64,000 bases of DNA, from positions 124,001 through 188,000 of the forward strand of contig NZ_AZXF01000010.1 in the NCBI RefSeq assembly GCF_000515115.1, given 5' to 3'. The notes below the pieces were generated by a model. That model saw only the letters and a program-made list of their open reading frames with translations. It was not told the origin of the DNA and searched no databases. Source of the DNA: Nocardiopsis sp. CNT312 (GTDB taxonomy: Bacteria; Actinomycetota; Actinomycetes; Streptosporangiales; Streptosporangiaceae). This document shows, one piece after another, positions 54,714 through 64,000 of the stretch (positions are counted from its first letter, which is position 1; each line of letters starts with the position of its first letter). The translations under genes and the position numbers were made by a program.

Positions 54714-55496
54714 GTGGTTGATCTTGCCACCAGTGCAGGCGTCGGCCACCCCTCGGCTTTCGTGGTTTTTGGAGTTCTGTTCGGTTTCACATGCTTTGAC
54801 ATGAATCTGGACAGGCCCCCGCCCCAGGCATGACACAGGGAGCATCGACCAGTCCCGTCTCAAGGCCCGCTGATGCTCCCACACGCCACCGCACCCCCTA
54901 CCCTGCAACGCCTACTCACCCACTTCTGGCCCTGCTTCACCCGCCCGACCTTCACCACCTTCGCCGCTCTGATCACCGGACTCATCACCCGCACCGGGCC
55001 ACGCACCGTGTGCGGCATGCTCACCGGATCCGGCCTGGCCCGCACCCGGCCCCACGACCGCGCCCACACCTTCTTCTCCCGCCACCGGTGGAACCCCCAC
55101 CACCCCGGCCAGATCATGGCCCGCCTCATCGTCGACCTGTGCACCACCCCCGGCCAGGACCTGACCCTGGCCGGCACCCTGATCAAACGCTCCGTGCGCC
55201 ACGTCCGCCACCACGACGGAGCACGCCCTGCCCGCGAACATGACCTGGACTTTCAGGCTCATGTCCACCGCGGTGCCGTCCGAGGCGCCGCCGACCCCAC
55301 CGGCTGGGTCGGCGACCCGGCCCGGCCGACCCGCCTGCAGCGGTCAGAAACCGGGCACCCCCGCGCAGACCGCCGGGTCCGCGGACTTCGTCCCCACCGG
55401 CGACACCGATGGTCAGGAGATGGCCGCCGTCGACACTCCAAGAACCACGAAAGCCGAGGGGGAGCTGAGCCCTGTGCCGGTAGCAAGGTCAACCAC
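54714..55496. mobile_element. Deleted insertion element with 62-bp terminal inverted repeats
   Basis: The first 62 bases (54714-54775) and the complement of the last 62 (55435-55496) agree at about 51 positions without gaps, including an unbroken CCCCTCGGCTTTCGTGGTT. Between them is a transposase remnant. Total length is 783 bases, too short for an intact DDE element of this type (about 1.2-1.4 kb). No clear target-site duplication borders it. It lies 190 bases upstream of the ilvB leader. Confidence 0.8.
54873..55230 (+). pseudogene. Transposase remnant (DDE type, IS701/IS4-like)
   Basis: The frame opens LQRLLTHFWPCFTRPTFTTF, continues with LITRTGPRTVCGMLTGSGLA and HDRAHTFFSRHRW, and reaches TLIKRSVRHVRHHDGARPAR. 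This resembles the N-terminal third of actinobacterial transposases whose catalytic core starts Asp-Asp-Thr-Leu-x-Lys. Here that position reads Ala-Gly-Thr-Leu-Ile-Lys, so the first catalytic Asp is missing, and the rest of the catalytic domain is deleted. The reading frame drifts into unrelated sequence after 55230. It cannot be active; the terminal repeats could still be moved by a relative. Confidence 0.7.
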
Positions 55497-55723
55497 CCAT
55501 GGAGCCGGTGAGTGCTGGCCAGGAAGGCACGCCACTCGCCGGCGCCGAGGAAGAGCGCGCCCAGCTCGCGGTGCCGGGTGCCGGCCCCAGCCCGTCCACG
55601 GCGATGCCGTAGCGGCCCGTGCGGGTCACGAACGGCGTGGAGTCAGTGGACCTTCTCCTTCGCCGCCTGAGCCCCGTACAGGCACGGACGGAGTGCCCTC
55701 ACTCCAGAATTCCCGGCCTTTCA
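55497..55723. other. Spacer with gene scrap next to the insertion element
   Basis: No intact gene. On the minus strand, frames near 55500-55620 read RTGRYGIAVDGLGPAPGT and then, shifted by one base, LGALFLGAGEWRAFLAS. The latter resembles the C-terminal GEWRAFLAG of DUF397 proteins. This may be a frameshifted remnant cut at the end of the insertion element. Low certainty. Confidence 0.3.
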
Positions 55724-56134
55724 CTACTCTGCCGCCTCCTCCGAGTGCTGACGCAGCCAGTCGGGAATGTGCTCATCGTCCCGGGGGAACATCCGGAGGC
55801 CGTGAGCGAAGGTGGCCCGGCCCGGGGCAAAGGCGAAGTCGGGCTGACCGTCGTAGTCGCAGCCGGCCTTGGCCCTACCCGGGCGAACGATGGTGCAGGC
55901 AAGGGTGCGCCAGGCCCCCTTTCCCTCTTGGCACATGCCCGCACGAAGCTGTCCAGCCCTTCCGAAAGTGCCATCAGGAGCGCCATGCGTTTCGGTCGTT
56001 CCATCCGAGCGCGTCTCGATAAGTCGAGAAGATGCGTAAGCGGCAAGGAGTCAAGCCGTGCAGGTGACGTTCTCCCAGCCATCGCCGACCGCCGCGGCAG
56101 TTCCCTGCCGATTCCTGCAAGGATCTCTTTCCAC
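55724..56134 (-). pseudogene. Immunity-protein-like gene with in-frame stop
   Basis: From GTG at 56134 the frame reads VGDGWENVTCTA, hits TGA at 56053-56051, then stays open to 55724: SSRLIETRSDGTTETHG, LRAGMCQEGKGAWRTLACTI, KAGCDYDGQPDF and FPRDDEHIPDWLRQHSEEAA. The end (GxW, then DYDGxPDF, then FPRDxEHIPDWL) resembles YezG/DUF600-like immunity proteins encoded behind polymorphic toxins. The mid-frame stop makes it a likely pseudogene of about 136 codons. An overlapping frame on the same strand (55699-56082) has no recognisable content. Family assignment is by eye only. Confidence 0.5.
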
Positions 56135-56783
56135 CCTTAGGGGCTAAGACGGGTTTTCTCCCCTGGCTGCACCATACGCCTCCCTTTCGCCCAACGGTTG
56201 ATGTTCGGAATATTCGGATAAGAAATCGGGTCCCGTTTCACTCCGTTGGAGGACCATTTCACTATGGCCTCTCCAGGAGGCTGACATAGGAGACCGACCG
56301 CTTCACCCTGATCATTCTCGACCTCAACAGGCCGGCACCGGGAACGTGGCCGGGCCGATCCTGCCCTGGCCATCGGTGAGCAGGCCTCTCTGCTCCTGGA
56401 CGGCCAGCCGCGGACCGAGCGGCATCACGGAGGGGGCACCGGGCAGCACCGGAGTTCCAGGAGCCGCGGCCGACGTCCTCCTCTGCGGCTTGCGGGGGCC
56501 GGGTGCGGGCCGCCGTTCTCTTCCCCGGGGGCGGAGAGCACGACGTCGAACTTCACGCTCCACCGTCTCATCGGCAGGTCGATCGCCGGGCACGCGGACC
56601 CACCCCGTCGAGGGGTGGAACCGTACGTGTGAGTCCTGCTCGATTCTGTCAGGTTTTCAGGTGGTTTCTCATGGGTCGATAGTCCCGAACAGGGCGGCCC
56701 ACACCGCCCACCACGGTCCGTCACCCCAGGTCAGAAGGGGCGCACGGTGCCCATTGGGCACCCGGGCCGGAACCGGCCACGTT
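56135..56783 (-). other. Decayed gene region, possibly remains of a toxin C-terminus
   Basis: Minus-strand pieces in different frames look once-coding: WSVKFDVVLSAPGEENGG near 56540-56590, VMPLGPRLAVQEQRGLLTDG near 56370-56440, and VEVENDQGEAVGLLCQPPGE to AKGRRMVQPGEKTRLSP ending in TAA at 56137. The last piece stops two bases before the immunity-like GTG, the spacing expected of a toxin-immunity pair. Local GC is lower than around it (56190-56290). No intact gene is present and no toxin family could be named. Confidence 0.35.
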
Positions 56784-59483
56784 CTACAGGGTGACGTCGG
56801 CTTCTCCGCCGACGAGCGCCTCCACCCCGGCGGCGGGCATGGGCCGCGCCACCAAGAACCCCTGGCCGTAGTCGCAGCCCATCGCGCGCAACTGCTCCAG
56901 TTGCTCCGGCCGCTCGATGCCCTCGGCGACCACCTGCACGCCCAGCTCGCGGCCGAGCCGGACGATGGTGCGGGTGATGAGCGTGACCGTGTCGTCGCGG
57001 CCCAGGTCGGCGGTGAAGGACGGGTCCACCTTGATCTCGTCCACGCTCAGCTCTCGCAGGTGGGCCAGGGAGGCATAACCCATCCCGTAGTCGTCGATGG
57101 CCAGCCGCACGCCCAGGGAGCGCAGCTCGCGCAGGCGCCGCACCGCCTCCTCGCCGTCGTCGAGCAGGAGTTCCTCGTCGACCTCCAGGGTGAGCACCTC
57201 GGAGGACAGGCCCGTCTCCAGGAGCACGGTCTCCACCGTCTCCACGAAACGCGGCGACAGCACCTGTGTCGCCGACAGGTTCACCGACAGGCCGATGTCC
57301 CAGTCCGACACCCGCCACACGGCGACCTTCTCGCACGCCTCCCGGAGGATCCACTCCCCCAGCGGCACGATCAGTCCCGACTCCTCGGCCGCGCCGAGGA
57401 AGGCGTCCGGCCCGGCCTCCTCGCCGTCGCGGTCCCACCGCACCAGCGCCTCGACCGCGGTGACACGGGAGGTGCCCAGGTCCACGATCGGCTGGTACTC
57501 CAGGAAGAACTCGCCCTCCTCCAAGGCACGGCGCAGCCGGATCTGCAGCTCCACACGGGAGACGACCATGTCGTGCATGTGGGCGGCGAACACCTCCACG
57601 TGGCCCGAACCGCGCTCCTTGGCCCGGGTCATGGCCACGTCGGCGTTGCGCAGGAGTTCCCCGCTGTCGCCACCGGGCTCGGCGAAGGCCACCCCGATGC
57701 TCGCGGTCAGGACGATCTCCCGGTCCGCCACGTGGAAGGGCTGCGAGGCGATCGACCTCCCCAGGCGCTCGGCCAGGTCAACCGCCTTCTGAGCGTGCGG
57801 CATCCCCTCGACCAGCACCGCGAACTCGTCCCCGCCCCAGCGCGCGAGCAGGGCCGAGGAGTCCAGTTCGCCGCGGAGCCGGAGCGCCGCCTGTCCGAGC
57901 AGGTGGTCGCCGCGCACGTGTCCGGCCGTGTCGTTGACCGCCGTGAAGCCGTCCAGGTCGAGGAAGACCACAGCGACGTCGTCGGTGGGCTCGTCACTGA
58001 TCGCCCGGTGGGCGAGCACGTCGCTGGTGCGCTCCTCCAGGTAGGACCGGTTGGGCAGACCCGTGACACCGTCGTGGAAGGTGAGGTGCTTGACCTCGTC
58101 CTCTAGGGCCACCTGCGCGCTGATGTCGCGGGTGGTGACCAGCAGGCGCGGCGGGTCTCCCGGCTGTTCGTACAAGGAGACGGTCGACTCGGTGTGCCGC
58201 CAGGTGCCGTCCGCCGCCCGCACACGCAGCCGCAGGTGGACGCCCTGGCCGCCGCGTTCGGTGAACAGGTCGTCGACGGCCCGGGTGTGCGCCACGTCCT
58301 CGGGGTGGATGAGTGCGGTGACCGGTGCGGCCAGCACGTCCTCCATCCGGTAGCCGAACGCCCCCGCGGTCCCCTGGCTGACGTGGTGCACGGTGCCGTC
58401 GCGGTCCAGGATGAGGATGACGTCACCGCTGTTGCGCGCGAGTTCGTGGAAGTGCCCCTCGCGATTGTGCACCATGCGCGAGAGCGTGGCGTTCTCCTCC
58501 AGCATCCCCAGCACGCGTACCAGCAGCACGACGACGGCGGTCCCCGCGGCCAGCGGCAGAACAGGGGCCGTACCGGGCGTGCCGAGCGCGGCGCCGGTCA
58601 GGACGACGGTGGCCGTGAACAGGGCGCCGATCGCGAAGAGTTCGGGGGCGAACCGGTACAGGCCCTGACCGGTGATCCGCGCCGCCGTCCACCGGCGCTG
58701 CGCCAGCCACGGCAGGGCACCCAGCAGGGCCGTCCCCGCGAAGGTGACCACGTATCCGATGCCTCCGGCGACGGGTTGTCCGGTGAGCCTGCCGACCGCG
58801 TCGAACAGGTCGGCACCGGTGATGAGGGCCAGCGCCCCGATCGCGGGCAGGACCGCGCGCCGCACACCGGGCGACGCCATGAAGGCCAGGGGGATCACCA
58901 GGCACAGCACGGCGATGTCGGCGACCGGGTAGACCAGGGCGAAGCCCAGGGAGCCCGCGCCCTCCCCCAGCTCCTCGTAGAGGGGTGAGAAGACCAGCTG
59001 CCACACCAGGGAGAACACGGCGGCGGCGCAGACATAACTATCGGTGATGTGGCGCGTGGCGGTCCTGATGCCCCCCGGCCACGGGGCAAGCCGGGTGAAG
59101 CCGACCACGAACAGCGGTAGTGCCGCCAGCGTGAACAGGTCACCGAGTGTGAGGGAGACGACCGAACCCGGTCCCAGGAAACCGGTGACCCCGTAGGCCA
59201 GGGCACCCGCGCACCAGGCGAAGGCGGCCCAGGCCAGGTTGCGCAGTGCCGAGCGGACGTCGGGTCCGCCCTCGGCCGGTGCGTCACCGTCGTCGGGGCC
59301 GGTGCGGCGGTAGGCGGCCCACAGCAGGGAGCCGCCCGCGGTGCCCGCGGCCAGCGCGATGGGCCACTCGCCCAGAAGCACCGTGAGTGTGGACCCGCCC
59401 ACGGGGATGAGGACGGTGGCGGCGTAGACCAGGAACAGGGCTCCCATCACCGCCACCCACACCCGGCGTGCCCTGCCGTCCAT
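56784..59483 (-). CDS. Membrane PAS-GGDEF-EAL cyclic-di-GMP enzyme (RmdB-like)
   Basis: An 899-residue protein: about ten N-terminal membrane helices (residues 8-340), a PAS domain (about 365-480, [14 protein letters not shown] to VTTRDISAQ), a GGDEF domain with intact [10 protein letters not shown], and an EAL domain with [31 protein letters not shown] and VVAEGIE. Both active sites look complete, so it could make and break cyclic-di-GMP. Position beside gatB matches, from memory, RmdB of Streptomyces, which helps time sporulation. ATG at 59483 follows GGGAGG. Confidence 0.92.
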   Translation of the reverse strand: MDGRARRVWVAVMGALFLVYAATVLIPVGGSTLTVLLGEWPIALAAGTAGGSLLWAAYRRTGPDDGDAPAEGGPDVRSALRNLAWAAFAWCAGALAYGVTGFLGPGSVVSLTLGDLFTLAALPLFVVGFTRLAPWPGGIRTATRHITDSYVCAAAVFSLVWQLVFSPLYEELGEGAGSLGFALVYPVADIAVLCLVIPLAFMASPGVRRAVLPAIGALALITGADLFDAVGRLTGQPVAGGIGYVVTFAGTALLGALPWLAQRRWTAARITGQGLYRFAPELFAIGALFTATVVLTGAALGTPGTAPVLPLAAGTAVVVLLVRVLGMLEENATLSRMVHNREGHFHELARNSGDVILILDRDGTVHHVSQGTAGAFGYRMEDVLAAPVTALIHPEDVAHTRAVDDLFTERGGQGVHLRLRVRAADGTWRHTESTVSLYEQPGDPPRLLVTTRDISAQVALEDEVKHLTFHDGVTGLPNRSYLEERTSDVLAHRAISDEPTDDVAVVFLDLDGFTAVNDTAGHVRGDHLLGQAALRLRGELDSSALLARWGGDEFAVLVEGMPHAQKAVDLAERLGRSIASQPFHVADREIVLTASIGVAFAEPGGDSGELLRNADVAMTRAKERGSGHVEVFAAHMHDMVVSRVELQIRLRRALEEGEFFLEYQPIVDLGTSRVTAVEALVRWDRDGEEAGPDAFLGAAEESGLIVPLGEWILREACEKVAVWRVSDWDIGLSVNLSATQVLSPRFVETVETVLLETGLSSEVLTLEVDEELLLDDGEEAVRRLRELRSLGVRLAIDDYGMGYASLAHLRELSVDEIKVDPSFTADLGRDDTVTLITRTIVRLGRELGVQVVAEGIERPEQLEQLRAMGCDYGQGFLVARPMPAAGVEALVGGEADVTL

Positions 59484-59693
59484 CACCAACCTCCCAGGGC
59501 GCGGTCCGGCGCTTCGTCGCCGTCGCGCTCTCTCCTCGAACATGGGGGCACCGGCTCGATCACGGGTGCGACCGCGGCGCGCTGCCCGCCCGCGGCCACT
59601 CTACGCAACCAAGGTCACACACCGATTGAGGACCGGCTGAGAGTTGACGTCGAGACGGTGGCCCCCGGTGAGAGGCGGTTCCCGGCACCGGGA

Positions 59694-61238
59694 TCAGCCC
59701 GCGCCCAGCCGCTCCAGGATGAGTTCGCGGGCGCGGCCCGCGTCGGCCTGGCCGCGGGTGGCCTTCATCACGGCGCCGACCAGCGCACCGGCCGCCGCGA
59801 CCTTGCCGCCGCGCACCTTTTCCGCGATGTCGGCGTTGTTGGCGATCGCCTCGTCCACGGCGGCGCCGAGCGCGCCGTCGTCGCTGACCACCTTCAGGCC
59901 GCGGGCCTCCACGACGGCATCGGGTTCGCCCTCACCGGCCAGAACCCCCTCGACGACCTGCCGGGCCAGCTTGTTGGTGAGCGTGCCCTCGGCGACGAGC
60001 GCGATGATCCGGGCCACCTGGACCGGGGTGATGTGCAGGGCGGCCAGGTCGGTCTCCTGCTCGGTGGCGCGGCGGGACAGCTCGTTCAGCCACAGCTTGC
60101 GGGCCTCCGCCGAGGGAGCGCCCGCCTGGACGGTCGCCTCGACCAGGTCGATGGCATCGGCGTTCACGAGGTCGCGCATCTCGGTGTCGGTGAGCTCCCA
60201 CTCGGCGCGGATCCGGGCGCGCTTGGCCGCGGGCAGCTCAGGCAGGGTCGTCCGCAGCCGCTCGATCCACTCCTGCGACGGGGCGACGGGGACCAGGTCG
60301 GGGTCGGGGAAGTACCGGTAGTCCTGGGCCTCCTCCTTGCTGCGGCCGGAGGTACTGCGGCCGAGGTCCTCCCTGAAGTGGCGGGTCTCCTGCACGACCC
60401 GCCGCCCGGCGTCCAGGACGGCGGCCTGGCGCTCGATCTCGGAGCGCACGGCGCGCTCGACCGAGCGCAGGGAGTTGACGTTCTTGGTCTCACTGCGGGT
60501 GCCCCACGTGTCGGCACCGCGCTCGTTGACGGAGACGTTCACGTCGCAGCGCATGGAGCCCTCCTCCATGCGCACGTCGGAGATCCCCAGCGATCGGGCC
60601 AGGTCGCGCAGTTCGGCGGCGTAGGCGCGGGCGACCAGGGGGGCGAGGCCGCCGGTGCCGGTGATCGGCCTGGTGACGATCTCCAGCAGAGGAATGCCGG
60701 CGCGGTTGTAGTCGACGATGGAGTGGTCGGCGCCGTGGATGCGGCCGGTGGCACCACCCACGTGGGAGGTCTTGCCCGTGTCCTCCTCCATGTGGACGCG
60801 CTCGATGTCCACCCGGAACACCCGCGGGCCGTCGGGGGTGTCGACGGTGACGTCGAGGTGGCCGTCCACACAGATCGGCTCGTCGTACTGCGAGATCTGG
60901 TAGTTCTTCGGCATGTCCGGGTAGAAGTAGTTCTTCCGGGCGAACCGGCCCCAGGGGGCGATGGAGCAGCCCAGGGCCAGCCCCAGCCGGATGGCGCTCT
61001 CGACCGCCGTGCGGTTGACGACCGGCAGCGAACCGGGCAGCGCCAGACAGACCGGGCACACCTGCGTGTTGGGCTCGGCGCCGAACGCGGTGGGGCAGGA
61101 GCAGAACATCTTGGAGGCGGTTCCCAGCTCGATGTGGGTCTCCAGACCGAGCACGGGCTCGTACCGGTCCAGGGCCCGATCGAAGGGCACCGGGTCGAGG
61201 GTGCCGCTGTCGGTGCTGGGAGTTACCGCGTGGGACAT
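59694..61238 (-). CDS. gatB: Asp/Glu-tRNA(Asn/Gln) amidotransferase subunit B
   Basis: A 514-residue subunit of GatCAB, which amidates misacylated Glu-tRNA(Gln) or Asp-tRNA(Asn). [20 protein letters not shown] and [12 protein letters not shown] hold the four zinc cysteines; [12 protein letters not shown] and MRCDVNVSV are conserved; the C-terminal YqeY-like tail follows residue 400. gatC and gatA are not next to it: the upstream neighbour is on the opposite strand. Confidence 0.96.
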   Translation of the reverse strand: MSHAVTPSTDSGTLDPVPFDRALDRYEPVLGLETHIELGTASKMFCSCPTAFGAEPNTQVCPVCLALPGSLPVVNRTAVESAIRLGLALGCSIAPWGRFARKNYFYPDMPKNYQISQYDEPICVDGHLDVTVDTPDGPRVFRVDIERVHMEEDTGKTSHVGGATGRIHGADHSIVDYNRAGIPLLEIVTRPITGTGGLAPLVARAYAAELRDLARSLGISDVRMEEGSMRCDVNVSVNERGADTWGTRSETKNVNSLRSVERAVRSEIERQAAVLDAGRRVVQETRHFREDLGRSTSGRSKEEAQDYRYFPDPDLVPVAPSQEWIERLRTTLPELPAAKRARIRAEWELTDTEMRDLVNADAIDLVEATVQAGAPSAEARKLWLNELSRRATEQETDLAALHITPVQVARIIALVAEGTLTNKLARQVVEGVLAGEGEPDAVVEARGLKVVSDDGALGAAVDEAIANNADIAEKVRGGKVAAAGALVGAVMKATRGQADAGRARELILERLGAG

Positions 61239-61466
61239 CGCCGCAAACCCGTTTCAGTAGAGGACGTGCATTCGTGCCCCAGCCTACCGAGGGCCGGGGG
61301 CTGTGCCGTCCCGCGCTGCCCGGATGTCACGGCGCGCACACGATTGGGTCGCTATCACAGGGGTTCGGCGCTCCGCACGGGTCCCCGGCGGTTACGCTGA
61401 GGGGTCCGAGACCTCAGGTCCGGCGCACCGCCGCGCCGACCGCCGCCCGACCTTCTGGGAGCGAGC

Positions 61467-62663
61467 ATGTGGAGCATCCCGCACCGGTGCGCCGCCGTGC
61501 TGGCGTCGGCCGCCCTGGTGGTGGGCGGACTCGGCGGAGCCCCCGCGGCGTGGGCCGACGACTTCTCCCGGGTGGACCGGGAGCCCGTGGAGGGTGTCGA
61601 CGTGGTCCTCACCGACGGGAGCGAGGAGGGCACCGCACTCTTCAGCCTCCGTGTGGCCGACAGCCAGTCCGTGGCGGCCTACCGGGCGACCCCCGAGGAG
61701 GAAGTGCTTCCGCGCGCAGCATACGTGGAATCACCGTGGAGCGACACCCCCCAATGGAACGAATCCCGTGACGCGGACTCCGCCGGACCGGCGGGCCGGG
61801 CCGCCTGGATCGTTGCCCACTCCTACCCGAACGCCGATCCCGCGGAGCTGTCGCTGGCCGCGGAGGTCCTGCTCCTGAGCGAGGGTCAGGCCATCGCCGC
61901 CACCCAGACCGCACTGTGGCACGTGCTACACGGGAGCGAACTGGACGAGCGGAGCAACGACGCCGCGGTGGTCGCCCTCTACGAGTACCTGGTGTCCGAG
62001 AGCGCCGAGGCGGATCCCGGTTCCACCGTGCGCTCCCTGGAGATCACGCCCGCCCAGATCGACGCCATCGCCCCCGAAGAGCCGCTCGGACCCGTGACCG
62101 TGACCGCCTCGGGCACCTCCCCGGTACGCGTCTCGTTGCAGGGCGCCCCTGCCTCCTGGCTCGTGGACGCCGGGGGCGAGCAGGTCAACCAGGTGACGGA
62201 CGGCGACTCGGTCTACCTGGACGTCGACCCGTCGGTCCCGGCCGGGGTGGTCACCCTCCAGGCGCAGGGCAGCGACGTCCCCCTGCCGGAGGGGCGCCTG
62301 TTCACCGGGCGGGACGGGGTACGCACCGAGCCGCTGGTCACCGCGGAGCCGGGGACGACCGCACGCTCCACCACGGCGACCTTCACCTGGAACCCGGAGG
62401 AGCCGCTGTCCGCGGCCGGCCCCGAGGCGGCGGCGGCCGCCGCCGAGCCCGAGGAGCCCGAGGAGGCCGAGCCGCGTGCTCCGAGCACCGGCCCCGGCGA
62501 GGAGTCCGGGCAGGAGTCCGGGGAGCGGGCCCCGGAAGGCGGGAACGGCGACGGGGGTCTGGCGCTGACTGGAACCTGGGTGTCGGGACTGCTGACCATC
62601 GCCGGGGCCCTAGTGGTCTCCGGTCTGCTCATCCTCACTCTGGGTCGCAAACACCGCCGCTGA
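61467..62663 (+). CDS. Sortase-anchored thioester-domain protein lacking the thioester cysteine
   Basis: A 398-residue surface protein: signal peptide (cleavage near AWADD), a TQXA/thioester-type domain to about residue 190, a beta domain to about 310, an acidic Pro/Glu/Ala/Gly spacer, LALTG (class E sortase LAxTG motif), a membrane helix and RKHRR. The Gln motif is intact (AATQTALWHV), but the position of the thioester Cys reads VAAYRATPEE, with Arg. No cysteine remains in the mature protein. ATG at 61467 follows GGGAG. Its paralogue lies next downstream. Confidence 0.88.
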   Translation: MWSIPHRCAAVLASAALVVGGLGGAPAAWADDFSRVDREPVEGVDVVLTDGSEEGTALFSLRVADSQSVAAYRATPEEEVLPRAAYVESPWSDTPQWNESRDADSAGPAGRAAWIVAHSYPNADPAELSLAAEVLLLSEGQAIAATQTALWHVLHGSELDERSNDAAVVALYEYLVSESAEADPGSTVRSLEITPAQIDAIAPEEPLGPVTVTASGTSPVRVSLQGAPASWLVDAGGEQVNQVTDGDSVYLDVDPSVPAGVVTLQAQGSDVPLPEGRLFTGRDGVRTEPLVTAEPGTTARSTTATFTWNPEEPLSAAGPEAAAAAAEPEEPEEAEPRAPSTGPGEESGQESGERAPEGGNGDGGLALTGTWVSGLLTIAGALVVSGLLILTLGRKHRR

Positions 62664-62743
62664 TCAGGTCGTTTCCTTAATAGGGACAGGTCCTGACCCG
62701 GTTCCCGGACAGCCGATTTTGACCACATTTTCCGGAGTACCGG

Positions 62744-62772
62744 TTGGAAGTGCGCCCGGGGATCGCTAGTAT
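62744..62772 (+). promoter_or_regulatory. Candidate promoter for the second thioester-domain gene
   Basis: TTGGAA, exactly 17 bases, then TAGTAT: a good match to the housekeeping sigma consensus in an unusually A/T-rich patch. It implies a 5' leader of about 245 bases before the TTG start at 63023. The rest of that leader shows no other gene. Confidence 0.6.
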
Positions 62773-63022
62773 CAGCCGCACAGCGGACATTCCAGGCGGT
62801 CCTCTCTCGCCACCACCGCGGCACGATCCACCGATGGCGCCCGATCCTCGGCGTACGCGCACCGCGTTCCCCTCATCGGTTCCGCACCCCACGTGGCGAC
62901 CCGCACAACCTCCGTGGAAGGTTCCCCTCACGCCCCGCTCCGCGTGAGCCGCTCGCAGCATCTCAACGTCCATTCGAGGGTGCCCTCACACAGACACCCT
63001 CCGCACACCATGGGACACGGCT

Positions 63023-64000
63023 TTGACCAACCACATCTCCTCCCCCCGACGCGCCGTACGCGGCGGCCTCGCGGCCACCGCCGCCGCCCTCCTGGCCCTC
63101 GGCCTCGCCGCGGCGCCCGCCGCCGCCGACCCCGAGGAGGGGGACAGCGCGGTCCGCGCGCAGTACACCGGCGCTGCCGAGACCGGCTCCTCCGTCAAGA
63201 TGGACGGCGACAAGGTCGGGACCGTGCTCTTCGAACTCACCCTCGAAGGCGGCGAGACCCTCACCACGTACTGCATCGACCTCGAGACGGGTATCGACTC
63301 CCACGCGTGGTACCTGGAGGACGACTGGAGCACCTACCCGGGCCAGGGCCACTTCTCCGACCCGCCGCTGGTCCACTGGGTGCTCCAGAACAGCTACCCC
63401 AAGGTGAGCGCCGCTGACCTGTCCGAGGACGCCGGCCTGGCCTCTCCCGCCTCCGACAAGGACGCCCTCGCCGCCACCCAGGCCGCCATCTGGCACTTCA
63501 GCAACGGCGCCGACCTGACCGACGCCGACGCCGACGTCGAGGCGATCTACGACTACCTCGTCGAGAACGCCGAGGTGCTGGCCCAGGACGAGGAGCCCGA
63601 GGCCACCCTGAGCATCACGCCCGCCGAGGCCTCCGGCGAGGCCGGTGAGACCGTCGGCGAGTTCCTCGTGGAGACCAGCGTCGAGGGCGCCCTCGCCGTC
63701 GAGGTGCCCGCGGGCAACCCCGAGGGCGTCGTCCTGGTCGACGCTGAGACCGGCGACCCCGTGACCGAGGTGGAGAACGGCGACACCGTCGGCTTCGAGG
63801 TTCCCGAGGGCACCGAAGCGGGCTCGGCCTCCTTCGGCCTGTCCGTGACCGGTATCGTCCAGACCGGCCGCCTGTTCCGCGGTGAGGACGAGAACGACCC
63901 CACCCAGACCCTCATCACCGCCACGAGCGAGGAGGTCTCGGTGGAGGCCTCCGCCACCGCCTCCTGGACCGTGCCCACCGACGAGCCCAGCGACGAGCCC
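63023..64000 (+). CDS. Thioester-domain surface protein (partial, 3' end outside window)
   Basis: About 326 residues are visible. The start is TTG at 63023, with a twin-Arg-like basic start (SPRRAVRGGLAATAAALLAL), a signal peptide ending APAAADPE, then a thioester domain with both partners: Cys in TTYCIDLETGID and Gln in LAATQAAIWHFSNG. These can form an internal Cys-Gln thioester able to bond covalently to host or surface amines. A beta-sandwich follows (residues about 195-315) and a Thr/Pro/Asp/Glu repeat begins at the window edge, where a sortase signal is expected beyond. No other start has the signal peptide in frame. Confidence 0.9.
   Translation, partial: MTNHISSPRRAVRGGLAATAAALLALGLAAAPAAADPEEGDSAVRAQYTGAAETGSSVKMDGDKVGTVLFELTLEGGETLTTYCIDLETGIDSHAWYLEDDWSTYPGQGHFSDPPLVHWVLQNSYPKVSAADLSEDAGLASPASDKDALAATQAAIWHFSNGADLTDADADVEAIYDYLVENAEVLAQDEEPEATLSITPAEASGEAGETVGEFLVETSVEGALAVEVPAGNPEGVVLVDAETGDPVTEVENGDTVGFEVPEGTEAGSASFGLSVTGIVQTGRLFRGEDENDPTQTLITATSEEVSVEASATASWTVPTDEPSDEP

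Noticed and set aside
55699..56082. 127-codon minus-strand frame overlapping the immunity-like gene
   Set aside because: The other frame contains the coherent DYDGQPDF and FPRDDEHIPDWL segments; this one turns into Pro/Ala/Arg-rich sequence.
62893..63417. ATG frame starting near the second thioester-domain gene, with an ATG at 63010
   Set aside because: It is shifted relative to the frame with signal peptide and thioester motifs; the TTG at 63023 gives the real protein.

Overview
The window is a stretch of core chromosome from a high-GC actinobacterium. Codon use is strongly GC-rich, GTG starts are common, and the gene order ftsY-amt-ffh, smc-acyP-mutM-rnc-rpmF, coaD-rsmD-recG-rpmB-thiL, ddl-gpsA-plsC-cofC-hup-leuDC-ndgR, gltX, cimA-ilvE-leuB-serA-ilvC-ilvH-ilvB and rmdB-like-gatB is the one I recall from Streptomyces and relatives. 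The paired thioester-domain surface proteins and details of gene content would suit Nocardiopsis or another Streptosporangiales genus. That placement is an inference, not something I could test.

Region 1-20 kb (nearly all minus strand) holds protein targeting (ffh, ftsY), ammonium uptake (amt behind a four-half-site GlnR box), a cobalamin uptake pair (btuF-btuC) behind a cobalamin riboswitch, chromosome condensation (smc), DNA repair (mutM, recG), RNA processing (rnc, rsmD), ribosomal proteins L32 and L28, CoA synthesis (coaD) and several small conserved proteins. Region 20-31 kb carries a membrane-anchored CBM2-like protein, thiL, a lone Lrp ligand-binding domain, DUF3515, a divergent DUF3105/DUF305 pair, and a complete cydABDC cytochrome bd operon with a striking inverted repeat in front of it.

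Region 31-42 kb holds ddl, gpsA, plsC, cofC (coenzyme F420), the HU gene, leuDC with the divergent IclR-family regulator ndgR, three tRNAs (two identical Glu-CTC and one Gln-CTG), gltX, a GDSL hydrolase and an FAH-family hydrolase. Region 43-54.5 kb is a branched-chain amino acid and serine block: citramalate synthase, ilvE, leuB, serA, ilvC, ilvH and ilvB. Two transcripts here (cimA and ilvBHC) begin with short leader peptides rich in Leu/Ile/Val codons, followed by a 10-bp stem and a T-tracted terminator, so both look like ribosome-mediated attenuators. A 36-residue reading frame with a strong ribosome binding site precedes leuB.

Region 54.7-56.8 kb is the one visibly accessory patch: a deleted insertion element with 62-bp terminal inverted repeats, then a decayed immunity-protein-like gene preceded by gene scraps that could be the tail of its toxin. 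Region 56.8-64 kb has a multi-pass PAS-GGDEF-EAL protein (RmdB-like cyclic-di-GMP enzyme), gatB, and two tandem secreted thioester-domain proteins. One keeps the Cys-Gln pair; its neighbour has lost the cysteine but carries a class E sortase signal.

I saw no CRISPR array, prophage or large biosynthetic cluster. The most unusual items are the leader-peptide attenuators, the cyd operator, the micropeptide locus before leuB, and the thioester-domain pair.
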